A stretch of DNA of 64,000 bases from the NCBI RefSeq assembly GCF_014196805.1, contig NZ_JACIEI010000002.1, positions 248,001 to 312,000 on the forward strand, given 5' to 3'. The position numbers and the translations under genes were made by a program. The notes beneath the pieces were generated by a model. The model was not told where the DNA came from, ran no database searches, and was given only the letters and a program-made list of their open reading frames with translations. This DNA is from Sulfitobacter undariae (GTDB lineage Bacteria; Pseudomonadota; Alphaproteobacteria; Rhodobacterales; Rhodobacteraceae). This document shows, one piece after another, positions 8,738 through 17,462 of this stretch. Numbering within the stretch: the first letter of the stretch is position 1; every line of letters begins with the position of its first letter.

Positions 8738-9930
8738 TACGCCTCTTCCTTGAGTTTGACATGTGCCATGATTTGCCCGTGATCCGAGGCGAGTTTATTA
8801 TAGGGCGCTTCGGGGTGGCTGCCATCGGTCAGGTGATCGTTCAGCACGCTGAAATAGTCCATTTCACCGATGCTGCCTGCAAATTCAGGCAGGAAGTGAC
8901 GCGACATGTAAATCTGGTCAATGCTCTCATAGACGCCACCAAAAGCGGATGTGAAGACCATATCGCGCAGGGATTTACGCACAAACAGCTTTTCGGCAGG
9001 ATGAAGGCGCACGGCTTCGATGTCTTCGGTGATTTGATGTGCTTCCGCTTCCGAGTACCGATCACCGCGATGTTCCGCGTCGTGGCGTAGCATCCATTGA
9101 TAATTCTTGAACGGGTGTTCGCCGCTGATGATTTCGGAACTGACCGCATTCTCAGCATCATTGAAATCACCCAAGACCATGACGGGATTCCCCTTCTGCA
9201 ATTCTTGCACAATCGCACCGCGCAGCACCCAAGCCTCGGCCATGCGGCGCATGGCGGCACGGGCAGAGCCCAAGGCGCGGCCCACAGGATCGTACCGCGT
9301 TAAATCCGCTTCGGGGGCAGGGCCGCCATCGGCGGGGCGCAGATATTCACCCAGTTTGGATTTCAGGTGACAGTTAAAGACAGTGATCACATGACCGCCC
9401 ACACGAATACGCGCCTTGAGGATTGGGCGGCTCAGGCGGCTGATGCGGAAGAAACCATCGGCTTCAAAGCCATCTGAAAACGGGATGTCCAGCGGTTGCC
9501 CCAAATCCTGAATGATCTCGGGCTCTTCCTCAAAACCAAACCGCGAAATGATCGCAAGACCGGGGCGACGATGACCGGCATCGCCGTCATTCATGTTTGG
9601 CGCAAAAGCGACCTTGGCATCACGGTAACTGCCATAGGCAAGTTTCTCGAAAATGGCGCGTTTGCGGTAGCGTTTGGTGGCGTCGGGAAGCGAGAAGTCA
9701 TTTTGCTGATCGCCATAGGTGTCAGCCAGCTTGATGACGTCTTTCAACGCCTCTTCGTCAAATACCTCTTGAAAGCCGATGATATCGGCATCCAGCGTGA
9801 CCATCTGATCGGCCAGCCAATCGCGCTTCCACGCATATTCTTCTGGGGTGTAGGATTGAAACTGGTAGTATTCATGATCCGCACCGATCAGATTTTTAAC
9901 ATTAAAACTAGCTATAGTGAAGTTGGTCAT
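8737..9930 (-). CDS. Endonuclease/exonuclease/phosphatase (EEP) family protein
   Basis: A 397-residue protein of the EEP superfamily (Mg-dependent phosphoesterase fold). The full catalytic set is readable: ASFNVKNL (Asn), GFQEVF (Glu), NCHLKSK (His), VLGDFND (Asp/Asn), DQIYMSR (Asp) and SDHGQI (Asp/His at the end). Such proteins act on nucleic acids, phosphoinositides, sphingolipids or other phosphodiesters, and the substrate cannot be told from motifs. No signal peptide is visible, so it is probably cytosolic. It is fused by overlap to the threonine-dehydratase-like gene upstream (ATGA) and to pcaD downstream (1 nt), an odd place for such an enzyme. Confidence 0.85.
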   Translation of the reverse strand: MTNFTIASFNVKNLIGADHEYYQFQSYTPEEYAWKRDWLADQMVTLDADIIGFQEVFDEEALKDVIKLADTYGDQQNDFSLPDATKRYRKRAIFEKLAYGSYRDAKVAFAPNMNDGDAGHRRPGLAIISRFGFEEEPEIIQDLGQPLDIPFSDGFEADGFFRISRLSRPILKARIRVGGHVITVFNCHLKSKLGEYLRPADGGPAPEADLTRYDPVGRALGSARAAMRRMAEAWVLRGAIVQELQKGNPVMVLGDFNDAENAVSSEIISGEHPFKNYQWMLRHDAEHRGDRYSEAEAHQITEDIEAVRLHPAEKLFVRKSLRDMVFTSAFGGVYESIDQIYMSRHFLPEFAGSIGEMDYFSVLNDHLTDGSHPEAPYNKLASDHGQIMAHVKLKEEA

Positions 9931-10895
9931 AGGGTATCCAGAGCACGGGTAAACATGGCAGGATCAACGTTGCCACCTGAGATGGTGACAATCACATCCG
10001 AGCCTTCAATTTGGTCTTTACGGAAAAGAGCAGCGGCAAGTGCCACAGCGCCGCCCGGTTCGGCCACGATTTTGAGGCGCAAGAACGCCAGCCCCATCGC
10101 ACGCAGGGCCTCGTCTTCGGAGACTGTCAAACCTGCACCACACAGGCGCTGCATGATCGGCCACGTCAGATCACCTGCTTGGGGTGTAATGATTGCGTCA
10201 CAGATATTGCCCGACAACGCCGCATTGCGTTTAAGTTCACCACTGTGCAGGGACCGTGCGACATCGTCAAAGCCTTCAGGCTCTGCGGGGCGCACGCGCA
10301 GGGTGGGGGCCTCGGCCTCTAGGGCAAGGGCGATCCCCGATGTCAGGCCACCACCGCCGCAGCAGGTGATGACATCCGCATCTTTGATGCCGTGAGCCTT
10401 GGCGTCTTGGGCAATTTCCAACCCGATTGTACCTTGGCCTGCGATGACTTGGGGTTCATCAAATGGCTTGATCAGGGTCAAGCCACGTTCAGCGCTTAGG
10501 CGGTCACCGATTTCGTCGCGGTCTTCGGTGGCGCGGTCGTATAGCACCACCTCAGCGCCCAAGCTGCGGGTGTTATCGATTTTAAGCTGTGGCGCGTCGG
10601 CAGGCATGATGATCACAGCGGATGTGCCGTGCATTTTGGCTGCCAGCGCGACGCCTTGCGCATGATTTCCCGACGAAAAGGCAATGACGCCTTTGGCACG
10701 TTGTTCAGCGGGCAGGGCGCTGAGCGCACTATACCCGCCGCGAAATTTGAAGCTGCCTGTGTGCTGCAAGCATTCGGCCTTCACCCAAACACGGCGGCCA
10801 GCGATTTCGTCCAAAAACGGCGAAGTCAGTAAAGGTGTGCGCCGCGCATGACCTTCAATGCGTTGCGCTGCCGCACGGATCATTTCGATGTTCAT
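9927..10895 (-). CDS. Threonine/serine dehydratase-like PLP enzyme
   Basis: A 322-residue fold-type II PLP enzyme. The PLP-binding Lys is in HTGSFKFRGG (near residue 50), the phosphate loop is CGGGGLTSG, and SSGNHAQG is the substrate loop. This is the short, catabolic-type architecture without an ACT regulatory domain, as in biodegradative threonine dehydratase or serine racemase/dehydratase. The ATG at 10895 is chosen over one at 10913 because it makes the same 4-nt ATGA overlap with the upstream hydrolase that recurs in this operon, and GGAG precedes it. The product would be a 2-oxo acid plus ammonia; the amino acid used is not certain. Confidence 0.87.
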   Translation of the reverse strand: MNIEMIRAAAQRIEGHARRTPLLTSPFLDEIAGRRVWVKAECLQHTGSFKFRGGYSALSALPAEQRAKGVIAFSSGNHAQGVALAAKMHGTSAVIIMPADAPQLKIDNTRSLGAEVVLYDRATEDRDEIGDRLSAERGLTLIKPFDEPQVIAGQGTIGLEIAQDAKAHGIKDADVITCCGGGGLTSGIALALEAEAPTLRVRPAEPEGFDDVARSLHSGELKRNAALSGNICDAIITPQAGDLTWPIMQRLCGAGLTVSEDEALRAMGLAFLRLKIVAEPGGAVALAAALFRKDQIEGSDVIVTISGGNVDPAMFTRALDTL

Positions 10896-11716
10896 TTCAT
10901 GGCTCCGATCCACTGGTGCAAGGCGGCTACGGACTCGGCCTCATCAAGGAAGGGGATATGCCCACGATCAGGCACTTCGGCAAGGATCATATCAGGGCGA
11001 CGTTTCTGCATGGCCTCAACAGTATCCGCCTTGAGTAGGGTTGAGTTCAACCCCCAGATGAGTGCCAAAGGCAGGCCTTCCATCGCATCAAAGAAGGGCC
11101 AGAGGTCTGGCATCATCTGATCACCCGCTGCCAAGATCGCGTCACGCAGATGTTTGTCATAGGTGATTTGGAGCCCGTCAGCATCGTCGGTGAAATGCCG
11201 ATGCGCTTCCTCCAGCCAGCGCCCTTCTGGCACATTGCTGAATTCGGGAAAGGCCCGTTCGATCGCAGCGGCGGCGTCTTCATAGGTTTTTGCGGCCGGG
11301 TCACGGCCAATGACGTTTGAGATCATCTCCATCCCTTTGGGATCAATGACCGGACCAACATCATTGAGGGCGACACCCAGCAGACGGTGTTTTGCGCCCC
11401 GCGCCAGCCCCATCGCATTCAGGCCGCCCCGTGAGGTGCCGATAATGGCGACTTTCTCAAGCTCCAGATGATCCAGAAGCTCAATGATATCGCGGCATTC
11501 TACGGGCAGAATGTAGTGTTTCCAGTTCGGGTCAAAATCCGATTTCCCGCGCCCGCGGTAATCCAATTTGATTACACGGTTTCCTGTCAAGTGTGGGGTG
11601 ACATAGTCAAAATCAGCCGTGGTGCGGGTTAGCCCCGCAAGGCAGAGGATCGGCAGGCCTTCGCCTTCGTCGGTATAATACAGGGAGAGCCCGTCGGATG
11701 TGGTGAAATATGCCAT
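10892..11716 (-). CDS. Alpha/beta hydrolase
   Basis: A 274-residue alpha/beta hydrolase with the oxyanion segment CLAGLTRTTADFD, KLDYRGRGKSD, nucleophile elbow GTSRGG (Ser near residue 94), an acidic residue probably in the IDPKG to LIWGLNS region, and a catalytic His in DRGHIPFLDE. The family includes esterases, lactonases and C-C hydrolases. The motif context (elbow with Arg, end PFLDE) is common among Rhodobacterales hydrolases of unassigned substrate. The start shares one base with the stop of the dehalogenase gene, and the stop overlaps the next ORF by 4 nt, so it is a central gene of the overlapping operon. Confidence 0.87.
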   Translation of the reverse strand: MAYFTTSDGLSLYYTDEGEGLPILCLAGLTRTTADFDYVTPHLTGNRVIKLDYRGRGKSDFDPNWKHYILPVECRDIIELLDHLELEKVAIIGTSRGGLNAMGLARGAKHRLLGVALNDVGPVIDPKGMEMISNVIGRDPAAKTYEDAAAAIERAFPEFSNVPEGRWLEEAHRHFTDDADGLQITYDKHLRDAILAAGDQMMPDLWPFFDAMEGLPLALIWGLNSTLLKADTVEAMQKRRPDMILAEVPDRGHIPFLDEAESVAALHQWIGAMK

Positions 11717-12420
11717 TAGTTATTTGCTCCTTTTGCGATACCTGCAAGTTCGGGAATGCCCGTCAGATCACGCAGCATATGGGCGGGGCGCCATGGCAGG
11801 CGGTCTACCGGATCACCTGCGCGGTTCACCCATGCGGTGGTAAACCCGTATCCCGTGGCAGCCCCTGCATCCCAACCATTGGAGGACACAAATAGCACCT
11901 CGTCTTTGGCACAGCCGAATTCGGCGCCGACCAGATCATAAACCCGCGCATCTGGTTTGAAGATGCCCACGCTCTCGACTGAAAGAAGCGCATCAAGCAC
12001 CCCGTCGATGCCCGCACTATCCACAGCACCGCGCAACATGGCGGGTGATCCGTTGGACAAGATACCCGTGTTCAGCCCTGCATCCTTGAGTGCTTGCAGC
12101 ATGGCGGGCACTTCGGGGTATGCCCCCAACTCCCAATAGAGTTGCAATAGGCGGTCACGCAGCGCGACATCACCGTCATGGCCGGTTTTTTCCAGCGCCC
12201 AATCAAGCCCTTCTTGGGTGACCTGCCAGAAATCACAATGCGCGTTCGCGACGGCACGCAGCCAGCTGTATTGCAACTGCTTGAGGCGCCAATGCTCGGC
12301 CAACTGTTGCCAGTCGTTTGAAATGGCCGTGAATTCAGGTTCGGATGCGGCCTGCCGTGCGGCAGCGGCGACATCAAATAATGTGCCGTAAGCATCGAAG
12401 ATACAGGTGGTGATGGACAT
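11716..12420 (-). CDS. HAD-type (S)-2-haloacid dehalogenase
   Basis: A 234-residue haloacid dehalogenase, type II. Motif I is IFDAYGTLFD (nucleophile Asp near residue 9, with the Tyr typical of haloacid dehalogenases), motif II is ILSNGSP, and motifs III-IV are in IFKPDARVY and VSSNGWDAGAA. The AYGTLFD, SNGSP and SSNGWD combination marks L-2-haloacid dehalogenases rather than general phosphatases. Predicted reaction: hydrolysis of 2-haloalkanoic acids to 2-hydroxy acids with inversion. The start at 12420 is set by GAGGAGG just upstream; longer in-frame starts would run into the FKBP gene. First gene of the leftward operon. Confidence 0.88.
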   Translation of the reverse strand: MSITTCIFDAYGTLFDVAAAARQAASEPEFTAISNDWQQLAEHWRLKQLQYSWLRAVANAHCDFWQVTQEGLDWALEKTGHDGDVALRDRLLQLYWELGAYPEVPAMLQALKDAGLNTGILSNGSPAMLRGAVDSAGIDGVLDALLSVESVGIFKPDARVYDLVGAEFGCAKDEVLFVSSNGWDAGAATGYGFTTAWVNRAGDPVDRLPWRPAHMLRDLTGIPELAGIAKGANN

Positions 12421-12600
12421 ATGGCCTCCTCGCCATGTGGGGTGTTGGCAACACTTTGGCATGAGGGGGGCATGTGGAAAAGGGCGAAAAGGGGGTTGTG
12501 GTTTGGTGCAGGGCTTGAAAGAAGATGCCCATCTTTTGGAGCACCTGCGCAGATACGCGGCCTCCACCCCCATTCCCCCTAGACATACTGGAGACAACAC
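12421..12600. promoter_or_regulatory. Divergent promoter region, dehalogenase operon and FKBP gene
   Basis: This 180-nt region separates two divergent starts and must hold both promoters. It contains GAGGAGG for the leftward gene and GGAGA before the rightward ATG. I see no strong palindrome or clear -35/-10 pair, so the boundaries are by position only. Confidence 0.4.
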
Positions 12601-13035
12601 ATGGCCGAAGTTAAGGCAGGCGATACCGTACATATTCACTACACAGGCACTTTGCTGGATGGCAGCACTTTTGACAGCTCCGAGGGTCGTGATCCTTTGC
12701 AGTTCGAAGTAGGCTCTGGCCAGATCATCCCCGGTTTGGATGTTGCCATCCCCGGTATGACCGTGGGTGAGAAAAAGATCGTGAAAATCGGCGCAGATGA
12801 TGCGTATGGTCAGGCCAACCCTGAAATGCGTCAGGCTGTGCCACGCGAAGGCATCCCTGCGGATATCCCGCTGGAGGTTGGTATCCAGCTGCAAATGCAA
12901 ACGCCAGATGGTCAGGCCATGCCTGTGACTGTGGTTGAAGTAGACGAAGCGACCGTTACTCTGGACGCAAACCACCCGCTGGCAGGCAAAGACCTGCAAT
13001 TCGATATAGAATTGGTAAAAATCGACGCTGCATAA
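12601..13035 (+). CDS. FKBP-type peptidyl-prolyl cis-trans isomerase, SlyD-like
   Basis: A 144-residue cytosolic PPIase. The N-terminal FKBP half has VHIHYTGTLLDGSTFDSS and FEVGSGQIIPGLDVAIPGM, followed by an inserted-in-flap (IF) chaperone domain (DAYGQANPEMRQAVPREG...PADIPLEVG) and a closing strand with LAGKDLQFDIELV. This layout is that of SlyD, which catalyses proline isomerisation and acts as a folding chaperone. The His-rich metal-binding tail of E. coli SlyD is absent, so a nickel-handling role is not supported. It is transcribed alone, divergent from the dehalogenase operon. Confidence 0.9.
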   Translation: MAEVKAGDTVHIHYTGTLLDGSTFDSSEGRDPLQFEVGSGQIIPGLDVAIPGMTVGEKKIVKIGADDAYGQANPEMRQAVPREGIPADIPLEVGIQLQMQTPDGQAMPVTVVEVDEATVTLDANHPLAGKDLQFDIELVKIDAA

Positions 13036-13098
13036 ATATCCAGCCAGAGCGTTTTTGCCTGTGGTTTAGGCGCTCTGAGCTGTTTTTAGGCAAAAGAA

Positions 13099-13135
13099 AA
13101 GGCGCGGCCCGTTTGTTTGGGCCGCGCCTTTTTAA
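13099..13135. terminator. Terminator between FKBP gene and PhyH gene
   Basis: AAGGCGCGGCCC (13099-13110) pairs with GGGCCGCGCCTT (13119-13130): a 12-bp stem with an 8-nt loop and a T run. It serves the FKBP gene and, read the other way (A run before the stem), the convergent PhyH gene. Confidence 0.9.
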
Positions 13136-13933
13136 TTAACCGCGTGTGTATAGCGTTGGAAACCAGTCTTCGCGCAGGCGCTGGCCTTGTTGCATCTCAT
13201 GGCCCGGATAAGGGGGCGATGTCGGGCCGGGGCGTTGGGTGTAACGCGCATCATCCCCCAGCAACCGCAAAGAAAACGCGCGTCGGCGTGCATTGGCGGT
13301 GTTGCCACGTGCCCCGTGGAGCGTGCCATAGTTAAAGGCCACCGCATCACCTGGTTGCATTTCCCACTCGCGAATATCCATGCCCTCGGCATCAGGATCA
13401 GGCACGGCCATATAGGGCGCGGGATCAAAGAATGCGTCGCCTTTCACCCATCGGGTGGGCAGCACAGGTTTTTCCCATCTATGTGACCCCGCCACACAAC
13501 GCAGGCTGGCGTCTGTCACAGGGTCAAGCGGCGACCAGAAGCTGACGGTTTGCTGCCCCTCAACAAAGTAATAGGGCCCGTCTTGGTGCCACGGCGTTGG
13601 CATGGATGTTCCCGGCTCTTTTACCAGCACGTGATCGTGGAACAATTGCACCGTGTTAGAGCCCATCAAATCGGCGGCGACCTCGGCGGCGGGTGAGGCT
13701 TTGATCACCTCGGCGAATTCGGGAATGCGTTCCCAATTGCAGTAATCATCGAAAAAGCGGCCTGTTTCGCCTGCTTTGTCATTGTTTGAGGCATATGGCC
13801 CGGGCTCTGCCATGTTGCGTTCAATGCCTTTGCGTAGGGCTTCAACATGATCGGCGAACAGGCCGCGCACAATAACCACACCGTCGCGCTGGTAGGTGTC
13901 GATGTCGGCTTGGCTCAGCAGAGCGTGGGGCAT
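13136..13933 (-). CDS. Phytanoyl-CoA dioxygenase (PhyH) family protein
   Basis: A 265-residue Fe(II)/2-oxoglutarate oxygenase of the PhyH family. The iron ligands are visible as HQD in TPWHQDGPYY (about residue 119) and a distal His in YGTLHGARGN, followed by the Arg cluster ANARRRAFSLRLLGDD that binds 2-oxoglutarate. The substrate is not assignable; the family hydroxylates phytanoyl-CoA, ectoine, quorum or halogenated compounds, and other small molecules. The gene's start shares one base with the stop of irr, so an iron-dependent oxygenase is co-translated with an iron regulator. It is unusually placed next to fatty-acid genes. Confidence 0.85.
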   Translation of the reverse strand: MPHALLSQADIDTYQRDGVVIVRGLFADHVEALRKGIERNMAEPGPYASNNDKAGETGRFFDDYCNWERIPEFAEVIKASPAAEVAADLMGSNTVQLFHDHVLVKEPGTSMPTPWHQDGPYYFVEGQQTVSFWSPLDPVTDASLRCVAGSHRWEKPVLPTRWVKGDAFFDPAPYMAVPDPDAEGMDIREWEMQPGDAVAFNYGTLHGARGNTANARRRAFSLRLLGDDARYTQRPGPTSPPYPGHEMQQGQRLREDWFPTLYTRG

Positions 13934-14352
13934 CAGGACTTCTTGCGCAGGCGGATCACCACATCCACGCTGGCAATCTCGGCGCCTTCAGGGGCATCGG
14001 GCAGTTGTGCGATCACCAATTGGTCCGAGGGCGCATCAGAAAGCCGCGCCTCATCCTCCCAATAGAAATGGGGGTGGTCGTGGGTGTTGGTGTCAAAATA
14101 GCTGCGTGATCCGTCAACGGTAACTTCTTGCAGTAAACCCGCATCGCAAAAGGCGCGCAGAGTATTGTAAACAGTCGCAAGCGAAACCGAGTCAGGGCCG
14201 TCTTTGGCTGCGTCAAACAGGCTTTCGGCTGTGACATGGCGGTGATTGCCGTCACCGACAAGCAGTGTGGCAAGCGTCACACGCTGGCGCGTCGGGCGCA
14301 GCCCTGCAGTTGCGAGCCATTTCGTTCCGTTTTCCAACTGGGTATCAGACAT
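13933..14352 (-). CDS. irr: Iron response regulator, Fur family (Irr)
   Basis: A 139-residue Fur-superfamily repressor. The winged helix lies in residues 15-90 (GLRPTRQRVTLATLL, HVTAESLFDAA, SVSLATVYNTLRAFCDAGLL) and the dimerisation domain holds the NTHDHPHFYWEDE motif. HDHPHFY is the histidine cluster used by Irr for haem or metal sensing. The short length and absence of the C-terminal cysteine pairs of Fur/PerR favour Irr, which in alphaproteobacteria represses haem synthesis and other iron-using genes under iron limitation. It is divergent from fabA and overlaps PhyH downstream. Confidence 0.9.
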   Translation of the reverse strand: MSDTQLENGTKWLATAGLRPTRQRVTLATLLVGDGNHRHVTAESLFDAAKDGPDSVSLATVYNTLRAFCDAGLLQEVTVDGSRSYFDTNTHDHPHFYWEDEARLSDAPSDQLVIAQLPDAPEGAEIASVDVVIRLRKKS

Positions 14353-14402
14353 GATCAGCCTCTTTGCGAATTATCCTCAATATAGGGGGGGATAGGGGCA
14401 GT

Positions 14403-14415
14403 TTTCAATTAGAAA
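14403..14415. promoter_or_regulatory. Possible Irr/ICE-like operator between irr and fabA
   Basis: TTTC-AATTA-GAAA is an interrupted palindrome, and the TTAGAA half inside it resembles one half of the iron-control element bound by Irr. It lies 50 nt before irr. The second half-site is poor. Confidence 0.25.
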
Positions 14416-14557
14416 TCCTGCGACATATAGCGGCAGCAACGATAAGATGCGGAAATACCCCTGTTTTTATGCGATAAAGGACATCTTGCGCCCCTTGCGG
14501 TCTGCTCTTGTGGGCCTTAGCTTGTGAGGGAATTCAAAGACGCGCAGGAGTGTAATT

Positions 14558-15067
14558 ATGACAACTTATCCCACCAGTTTCGACAAAGAAGCTTTGCTGA
14601 AATGTGCGCGTGGCGAATTGTTTGGCGAGGGCAATGCCCAACTGCCCGCACCGCCGATGCTGATGATGGACCGCATCACCGAAGTGTCCGCAGATGGCGG
14701 GGCGCACGGCAAAGGCCATATTTTGGCCGAGTTCGATATCACGCCTGACCTGTGGTTCTTTGATTGTCACTTCCCCGGTAACCCGATCATGCCCGGATGT
14801 CTTGGCCTAGATGGCCTGTGGCAGTTGACAGGGTTCAACCTTGGCTGGCGCGGCTGGCAGGGGCGCGGCTATGCGCTGGGCGTTGGGGAAGTGAAGCTGA
14901 AAGGCATGGTGCGACCTGATCGTAAGCTGCTGACCTATAAGATTGATTTTACCAAAGCGATCCAAACCCGCCGCCTGACCATGGGTGTGGCGGACGGTAT
15001 CGTCGAGGCGGATGGCGAAGTGATCTATGAAGTTAAAGACATGAAGGTTGCTCTGAGCGAGAGCTAA
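14558..15067 (+). CDS. fabA: 3-hydroxydecanoyl-ACP dehydratase / isomerase
   Basis: A 169-residue hotdog-fold enzyme. The catalytic His is in [22 protein letters not shown], where the Asp of GLD is its partner, and PPMLMMDRI is the conserved opening. FabA dehydrates 3-hydroxydecanoyl-ACP and isomerises trans-2- to cis-3-decenoyl-ACP, so it commits chains to unsaturated fatty acids. It is about as long as E. coli FabA (171 residues). GCAGGAGT precedes the ATG. A terminator lies after it, yet fabB and fabI follow on the same strand, forming the usual alphaproteobacterial irr/fabA-fabB-fabI cluster. Confidence 0.96.
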   Translation: MTTYPTSFDKEALLKCARGELFGEGNAQLPAPPMLMMDRITEVSADGGAHGKGHILAEFDITPDLWFFDCHFPGNPIMPGCLGLDGLWQLTGFNLGWRGWQGRGYALGVGEVKLKGMVRPDRKLLTYKIDFTKAIQTRRLTMGVADGIVEADGEVIYEVKDMKVALSES

Positions 15068-15090
15068 GCAGCATTTAATTCAGGAAGTTG

Positions 15091-15117
15091 GGGCGGTATG
15101 TTGATACCGCCCTTTTT
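15091..15117 (+). terminator. Terminator after fabA
   Basis: GGGCGGTAT (15091-15099), loop GTTG, ATACCGCCC (15104-15112), then T5. It separates fabA from fabB, which suggests that fabB-fabI also has its own promoter in 15118-15271. Confidence 0.85.
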
Positions 15118-15271
15118 GTTTTTCCGTCTTCATCCGACCTGATCGTTTGTCGATTGCACCGTGTTTGAACTCTAATGTCCCAGCGGCAAAGAGTGGATGC
15201 GCCCTTAACAGGTTGCGCGACAGTGGGTAGACGTCCTAAATAGAGATAAATCGTTAAGGGAGTGCTAGAAT

Positions 15272-16501
15272 ATGCGCCGCGTCGTCGTCACAGGGTTGGG
15301 CATCGTCTCATCCATCGGAAACAATGCTTCCGAGGTCAAAGCCTCGCTTAAGGCGGGCACCAGCGGTATTGTTGCCTCGGAAGAAATGACTGAGCACGGC
15401 TTTCGCAGCCGTATTGCAGGGACGCTTAAAATCGATCCGTCCGAGCATATCGACAAACGCACATTCCGCTTTATGGGGCAGGGCGCGGCCTATGCCTATC
15501 TGGCGATGGGCCAAGCGATTGAGGATGCGGGGCTATCCGAAGATATGATCTCCAACCCGCGCACGGGTCTGGTGGCTGGCTCTGGCGGTCCGTCGACATC
15601 GGCGATGTTGACCGCGCATGATATTGTGAAAAACACAGGCGCGACCAAGCGGATCGGCCCATTTGCCGTGCCAAAATGCATGTCCTCCACCGTGAGCGCG
15701 AACCTCTCGACTGCCTATAAGATTAAAGGCATCAACTATTCCATCACCTCGGCGTGCTCGACTTCGTTGCATTGTATCGGCAACGCGGCAGAGCAGATCA
15801 TGCTGGGCAAACAGGATGTTATGTTTGCAGGCGGTGGCGAGGAATTGGATTGGACGCTGTCCTGTCTGTTCGACGCCATGGGCGCGATGAGCAGCAAATA
15901 TAACGACACGCCAGAGTTGGCGAGCCGCGCGTTTGACCAAGACCGAGACGGTTTTGTGATTTCTGGCGGCGGCGGTATGGTTGTGCTGGAAGACCTTGAA
16001 CACGCCTTGGCGCGTGGTGCAAAAATTTATGCCGAAGTCACAGGGTACGCCGCCACATCGGATGGTCACGACATGGTCGCCCCCAGCGGTGAAGGCGGCG
16101 AGCGTGCAATGCGTCTGGCCCTGTCCACGCTGCCAGAGGGCCGCAAGGTCAGCTATATCAATGCGCATGGCACCTCTACGCCTGTGGGCGATGTTGGCGA
16201 GATTGAAGCGGTGCGCCGTGTCTTTGGCCAAGGCAGCACCCCACCGGTCAGCTCAACCAAATCTATGACGGGCCACGCACAAGGGGCCGCAGGCGCATTG
16301 GAAGCGATCTTCTGTCTGCTGATGTTGCAAGATGATTTTATCACCCCGTCGATCAATGTGCAGACATTGGACGAACGGCTGGACCCTGCTGAAATCGCCA
16401 CCACACGTGTGGATAATGCAGGGCTCGATTCCGTCATGACCAACTCTTTCGGGTTTGGCGGCACCAACGGATCTATGATCCTCTCAAAGTACCAAGGTTA
16501 G
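15272..16501 (+). CDS. fabB: 3-oxoacyl-ACP synthase I
   Basis: A 409-residue ketoacyl synthase. The nucleophile Cys is in [14 protein letters not shown] (about residue 162), and the two active-site His are in [12 protein letters not shown] and [11 protein letters not shown]. The C-terminal [11 protein letters not shown] is the glycine-rich loop. The FabB rather than FabF assignment rests on the length, the SACSTS context and the fabA neighbour. It condenses malonyl-ACP with unsaturated and saturated acyl-ACP and is needed to elongate the FabA product. AAGGGAG is 8 nt before the ATG. fabI follows after 10 nt. Confidence 0.95.
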   Translation: MRRVVVTGLGIVSSIGNNASEVKASLKAGTSGIVASEEMTEHGFRSRIAGTLKIDPSEHIDKRTFRFMGQGAAYAYLAMGQAIEDAGLSEDMISNPRTGLVAGSGGPSTSAMLTAHDIVKNTGATKRIGPFAVPKCMSSTVSANLSTAYKIKGINYSITSACSTSLHCIGNAAEQIMLGKQDVMFAGGGEELDWTLSCLFDAMGAMSSKYNDTPELASRAFDQDRDGFVISGGGGMVVLEDLEHALARGAKIYAEVTGYAATSDGHDMVAPSGEGGERAMRLALSTLPEGRKVSYINAHGTSTPVGDVGEIEAVRRVFGQGSTPPVSSTKSMTGHAQGAAGALEAIFCLLMLQDDFITPSINVQTLDERLDPAEIATTRVDNAGLDSVMTNSFGFGGTNGSMILSKYQG

Positions 16502-16511
16502 GATCAAGAGT

Positions 16512-17303
16512 ATGACTGGCATGTTAAGTGGTAAACGCGGTCTCATTATGGGGGTCGCGAACGAACGCTCCATCGCATGGGGTATCGCCAAAGCGATGGC
16601 AGGGGCGGGGGCTGAATTGGCCTTCACCTATCAGGGTGACGCCTTTGGCACGCGCCTGAAGCCGCTGGCCGAAAGCGTCGGATCGGATTTCATGGTTGAT
16701 GTGGATGTCACCGACGATGCATCGTTGGACACAGCCTTTGAACAACTGGGCGCCCGCTGGCCGACGATTGATTTCGTGGTTCACGCCATTGCGTTTTCGG
16801 ATAAATCCGAGCTGACAGGCCGTTTCTTGAACACCTCCCGTGCGAACTTCAAACACTCCATGGATATCTCGGCCTATAGCTTTATCGAGGTCGCCCGCCG
16901 TGCGCATCCGATGATGGTTGAAAACGGCGGCACGCTGCTGACCCTGACATATCAAGGCTCCAACAAAGTTGTGCCTAACTATAACGTCATGGGCGTTGCC
17001 AAGGCCGCGCTTGAAAGCGCCACGCGTTATTTGGCAAACGATCTGGGGCCAGAAGGCATCCGCGTTAATGCCATCTCACCGGGTCCGATGAAAACACTGG
17101 CAGGGGCTGCGATTGGCGGGGCGCGCAAGACGTATAAGCACACTGACATGAACGCTCCCCTTCGTGCGAACGCAACCTTGGAAGCTGTAGGTGGCACGGC
17201 TGTCTATCTGGCGTCAGACGCAGGCGCATGTACCACGGGTGAAATCATCCATGTGGACGGCGGATATCACGTGCTGGGAATGCCACAGGCCGAAAACCTC
17301 TGA
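16512..17303 (+). CDS. fabI: Enoyl-ACP reductase (NADH)
   Basis: A 263-residue short-chain dehydrogenase-type enoyl-ACP reductase. GVANERSIAWGIAKAMA is the cofactor-binding loop typical of FabI, and YNVMGVAKAALES carries the catalytic Tyr-(x)6-Lys; a second Tyr is in TLTYQGSN. The C-terminal TGEIIHVDGGYHVLGM completes the fold. It reduces trans-2-enoyl-ACP in the last step of each elongation cycle and is the target of triclosan-class inhibitors. It is translated 10 nt after fabB, so the two are co-expressed. An alternative start four residues in (Met4) is possible. Confidence 0.95.
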   Translation: MTGMLSGKRGLIMGVANERSIAWGIAKAMAGAGAELAFTYQGDAFGTRLKPLAESVGSDFMVDVDVTDDASLDTAFEQLGARWPTIDFVVHAIAFSDKSELTGRFLNTSRANFKHSMDISAYSFIEVARRAHPMMVENGGTLLTLTYQGSNKVVPNYNVMGVAKAALESATRYLANDLGPEGIRVNAISPGPMKTLAGAAIGGARKTYKHTDMNAPLRANATLEAVGGTAVYLASDAGACTTGEIIHVDGGYHVLGMPQAENL

Positions 17304-17327
17304 GGCGCTTGCCCTTTTAATATATTG

Positions 17328-17361
17328 AACAGGCGCTGTTGAAAAACGGCGCCTGTTTGCT
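17328..17361 (+). terminator. Terminator after fabI
   Basis: AACAGGCGC (17328-17336) pairs with GCGCCTGTT (17349-17357); the tail is TTGCTTTT. Confidence 0.75.
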
Positions 17362-17462
17362 TTTGGGGGAGGGACCGTTGAGGTCAAACATCCCTGATGT
17401 TCATGCGAGGACCACAAGGCTGAACCTTCGCCCCGCATGTCAGATTTTATCCTAGTTTTGCC

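Noticed and set aside
9496..10395. 299-codon ORF on the plus strand opposite the EEP gene and the dehydratase
   Set aside because: It crosses the junction of two clear minus-strand genes and has no recognisable domain.
15533..16231. 232-codon ORF antisense to fabB
   Set aside because: Shadow frame of fabB, rich in His and Arg, without family features.
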